DNA from: UBA668 sp041918155
GTDB taxonomy: Bacteria; Actinomycetota; Acidimicrobiia; Acidimicrobiales; Ilumatobacteraceae
DNA length: 16,237 nt
Assembly: GCA_041918155.1 (NCBI GenBank)
Contig: JAYRWH010000083.1
Location: 1 to 16,237 of the forward strand
Direction of reading: 5' to 3'
The translations under genes were made by a program, and so were the position numbers. Within the stretch, counting starts at the first letter, position 1; each line of letters starts with the position of its first letter. Positions 14,720-16,237 of the stretch are shown here, one piece after another. The notes below the pieces were generated by a model that worked only from the letters and a program-made list of their open reading frames with translations, was not told the DNA's origin and searched no databases.

Positions 14720-14725
14720 ACTCTA
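14720..14725 (-). promoter_or_regulatory. Candidate -10 hexamer for a leaderless acuI transcript
   Basis: On the - strand TAGAGT (14725-14720) fits TANNNT and ends 7 nt before ATG 14712, inside the 22-bp gap after the NTF2-like gene. This would give acuI its own promoter within the Rieske operon. Confidence 0.45.
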
Positions 14726-14734
14726 AAGGCGGCC

Positions 14735-15154
14735 TTATGCCGGGGGCGAGTCCGCGACCACGAACTCGGCGCGGCGGTGCTGGAACTTCCACTCCCCGCC
14801 GTCGCGGCGCAGCACGTCGTGGTAGCGGCCGACCAGCTGCACCGCCCACCCGGCCTTGCCGAGCAGGATGAACACGAGGTCGCTCGTGGCCTTGGCCTCG
14901 GTGTCGCTCCACTCGGTGACGAGTGTGTTGAGCACAAGGTGACGCTGCGGCTTGCGCGGCGCCCAACTCACGTACGCCTCACGCAGCGCTTCGGTGCCGG
15001 CGTGGGTGCCCATGCCCGGCATCTCGACCACGCCGTCCGCGCAGAACGTGGCCACCACGTCGTCGGCGCGGCCGTCGTCGAGGGCCTGCGCATATGCGGC
15101 GATCGCGGCGCGCACGCCCTCGGCGACGTCAGCGAAGCTCAGCTCAGCACTCAT
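14735..15154 (-). CDS. NTF2/SnoaL-like small protein (possible oxygenase partner)
   Basis: A 139-residue protein with the cone-shaped NTF2/SnoaL fold pattern: an N-terminal helix (ADVAEGVRAAIAAYAQALDDGRADDVVATFCADGVVEM), then a strand-rich part ending in VGRYHDVLRRDGGEWKFQHRRAEFVV. The YAxALDxGRxDxVxxxFxxDGV pattern and the C-terminal YHDxLRRxxGxWKFxxR pattern are common to the SnoaL-like families (hydroxysteroid isomerase- and dioxygenase beta-subunit-like proteins). Its ATG overlaps the stop of the Rieske gene as TGATG (15156-15152), so the two are translated together. Ring-hydroxylating oxygenase beta subunits share this fold, so it may be a small or accessory subunit. Enzymic isomerase or cyclase activity is the alternative. 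Confidence 0.85.
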   Translation of the reverse strand: MSAELSFADVAEGVRAAIAAYAQALDDGRADDVVATFCADGVVEMPGMGTHAGTEALREAYVSWAPRKPQRHLVLNTLVTEWSDTEAKATSDLVFILLGKAGWAVQLVGRYHDVLRRDGGEWKFQHRRAEFVVADSPPA

Positions 15155-16237
15155 CAGAACCCCAGATCCTTCACCGACTGCTCGAGCGGATTGACATTGA
15201 TCTGGCGCAGCACGGGCAGCAGCTTCTCCCACGACACACCGGTGACGAACGCATCGACGGTGCGCTCGAAGTTGCCCACCCCGCCTTCCATCGCCTGCGC
15301 CAGGCGCAGGTATTCGAACCCCTTGCTGTGCAGGCCACGCTGCTGCTTGGGCAGGTTCGAGTAGTCCTGCGCCGGGATCGGCGGCACCCGCGGGTCGTCG
15401 AACTCCCACACCTCGGGCGGCAGCGGCCGCGGCCGCTGCTCCCCCTCGGCGTAGCGGGTCAGCGACCAGATCTCCATCAGGCATTCCTCGGGGCCCAGCG
15501 GGCGGAAGCGATACGAGGAGGCGCTGGAGTACATCGGCAGGACGAAGTGGTGCGGGAAGCAGTACGCCATTGGCTCGTTCGCGCCCATAGCGGTGAGCTC
15601 GTTGAGGTCGGGCATGTCGTGCCCCGCCTCGCGGTGCCATGCGGTGACGGCGTCGTTGTAGGTGCGATCCCACACGTCGCGCGCCAGCATCGGGTCGGCG
15701 GGAAGCTCGATCTCGGCGATCACTCGCTCCGCGATCGCCACGTCGGAGCCGTGCACCATGCCGGACATACCCACGTTCATCGTGCGCAGGTACTGCAGCT
15801 CGCCTCGAAGGAACTGCTGCGGGTCGAAGGCCGCCGGATCGCGGGGCAGCACCCGGTCGAGGATGCGCAGCTGGGGGTGGCTCTCGAGCACGTGGTACTG
15901 CTCGAGGAACGCGGCCTGGGCGAGCTTCCAGTTCACCGGCAGGCGCATCGCCCGCCACCACTCGACGCGGTACGCCTCGCCGTGGAACGCCTCGATGTTC
16001 GTGGCGAACGGCTCGATGCACTCACGTAGTGGCGGCGCGGCGTCGTCGAAGTTGATCCAGGCACACCCCAGGTTCGTCTCGCAACGCACGGGAGTGAGGT
16101 CGAGATCGCACGCCTGCAGGTTGTGCTCGGCGAACGACTTGCGGCGAGTGACCCCGGTGTTGGTGCCGTCAGGCGCGAACGACCAGCCGTGGAACGGGCA
16201 GGTGAACCCGGTCGCGCAAGTGCCGTGCGTGAGCGCC
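15154..16237 (-). CDS. Rieske non-haem iron oxygenase, large subunit, 5'-truncated by window edge
   Basis: The C-terminal 360 residues of a ring-hydroxylating-type oxygenase alpha subunit; roughly the first 70-100 residues, with the first half of the Rieske site, lie beyond the right edge. The second Rieske cluster half, CPFHGW, is at 16200-16183 (Cys and His ligands of C-x2-H). The catalytic iron site is NWKLAQAAFLEQYHVLESH, with the two histidine ligands coded at 15894-15892 and 15879-15877. The residue that links the Rieske and catalytic sites, Asp205 in naphthalene dioxygenase, appears to be Glu here (LEQYH). A GTG at 16089 is not the start, because the frame upstream encodes the Rieske motif. 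The stop overlaps the NTF2-like gene. Likely substrates are aromatic, terpenoid or steroid acids; the reductase partner is not in the window. Confidence 0.93.
   Translation of the reverse strand, partial: ALTHGTCATGFTCPFHGWSFAPDGTNTGVTRRKSFAEHNLQACDLDLTPVRCETNLGCAWINFDDAAPPLRECIEPFATNIEAFHGEAYRVEWWRAMRLPVNWKLAQAAFLEQYHVLESHPQLRILDRVLPRDPAAFDPQQFLRGELQYLRTMNVGMSGMVHGSDVAIAERVIAEIELPADPMLARDVWDRTYNDAVTAWHREAGHDMPDLNELTAMGANEPMAYCFPHHFVLPMYSSASSYRFRPLGPEECLMEIWSLTRYAEGEQRPRPLPPEVWEFDDPRVPPIPAQDYSNLPKQQRGLHSKGFEYLRLAQAMEGGVGNFERTVDAFVTGVSWEKLLPVLRQINVNPLEQSVKDLGF

Noticed and set aside
14713..14937. N-terminal extension of the AcuI-like frame
   Set aside because: It overlaps the NTF2-like gene and lacks similarity; ATG 14712 starts the standard MDR fold.
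1..16237. CRISPR array, tRNA/rRNA genes, insertion sequence or prophage
   Set aside because: No spaced direct repeats, cloverleaf-like sequences, transposase motifs or terminal inverted repeats were seen.

Overview
The window is G+C-rich DNA with strong third-position G/C bias, GTG as well as ATG starts, and a gene content typical of Actinomycetota: a two-domain fused acyl-CoA dehydrogenase, a Ski2-like helicase with a DUF3516-type C-terminus, a universal stress protein, a membrane fatty acid desaturase and a Rieske oxygenase. An environmental actinobacterium, perhaps of the Acidimicrobiia type, is my inference; no rRNA or taxonomic marker gene is present. I see no tRNA, rRNA, CRISPR array, insertion sequence or prophage gene. 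No stretch over 300 bases lacks a gene.

Left block (1-5792, + strand): the 3' part of a fused acyl-CoA dehydrogenase, a 207-base gap holding an 18-bp tandem duplication, then a helicase and a class V aminotransferase/cysteine desulfurase-like enzyme 9 bp apart. Next (5796-6680, - strand) are a thioredoxin and a small three-helix membrane protein with four cysteines in one loop. A doubtful 51-codon + strand reading frame lies between them. A divergent intergenic region with a perfect palindrome separates thioredoxin from an MtfA-type zinc peptidase (6781-7533, +).

Central block (7534-12046, - strand, transcribed right to left): a P2-type cation ATPase, an Rrf2-family regulator with three cysteines, a YwiC-like membrane protein and the di-iron Fe-S repair protein Ric. 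The last three are tightly packed, the first two of them with a GTGA overlap. They look like one nitric-oxide/iron-sulfur stress unit under an Rrf2 regulator that probably controls itself. A universal stress protein (12173-12604, +) is divergent from the ATPase.

Right block (12606-16237, - strand): a Rieske oxygenase large subunit (running off the window), an NTF2/SnoaL-like small protein overlapping it by one base, an AcuI-type MDR reductase and a fatty acid desaturase. All four are co-directional and closely spaced.

The most unusual signal is regulatory. Four genes (aminotransferase, Rrf2, desaturase, AcuI) have a TANNNT hexamer ending exactly 6-7 nt before the start codon, the layout expected of leaderless transcripts. 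In two of them the TAG stop codon of the upstream gene forms the first three bases of that hexamer. The best candidate for a little-described system is the Rrf2-YwiC-Ric operon with its neighbouring Na+,K+-ATPase-like pump. Its parts are known families, and only the role of YwiC and the pump's ion are open.
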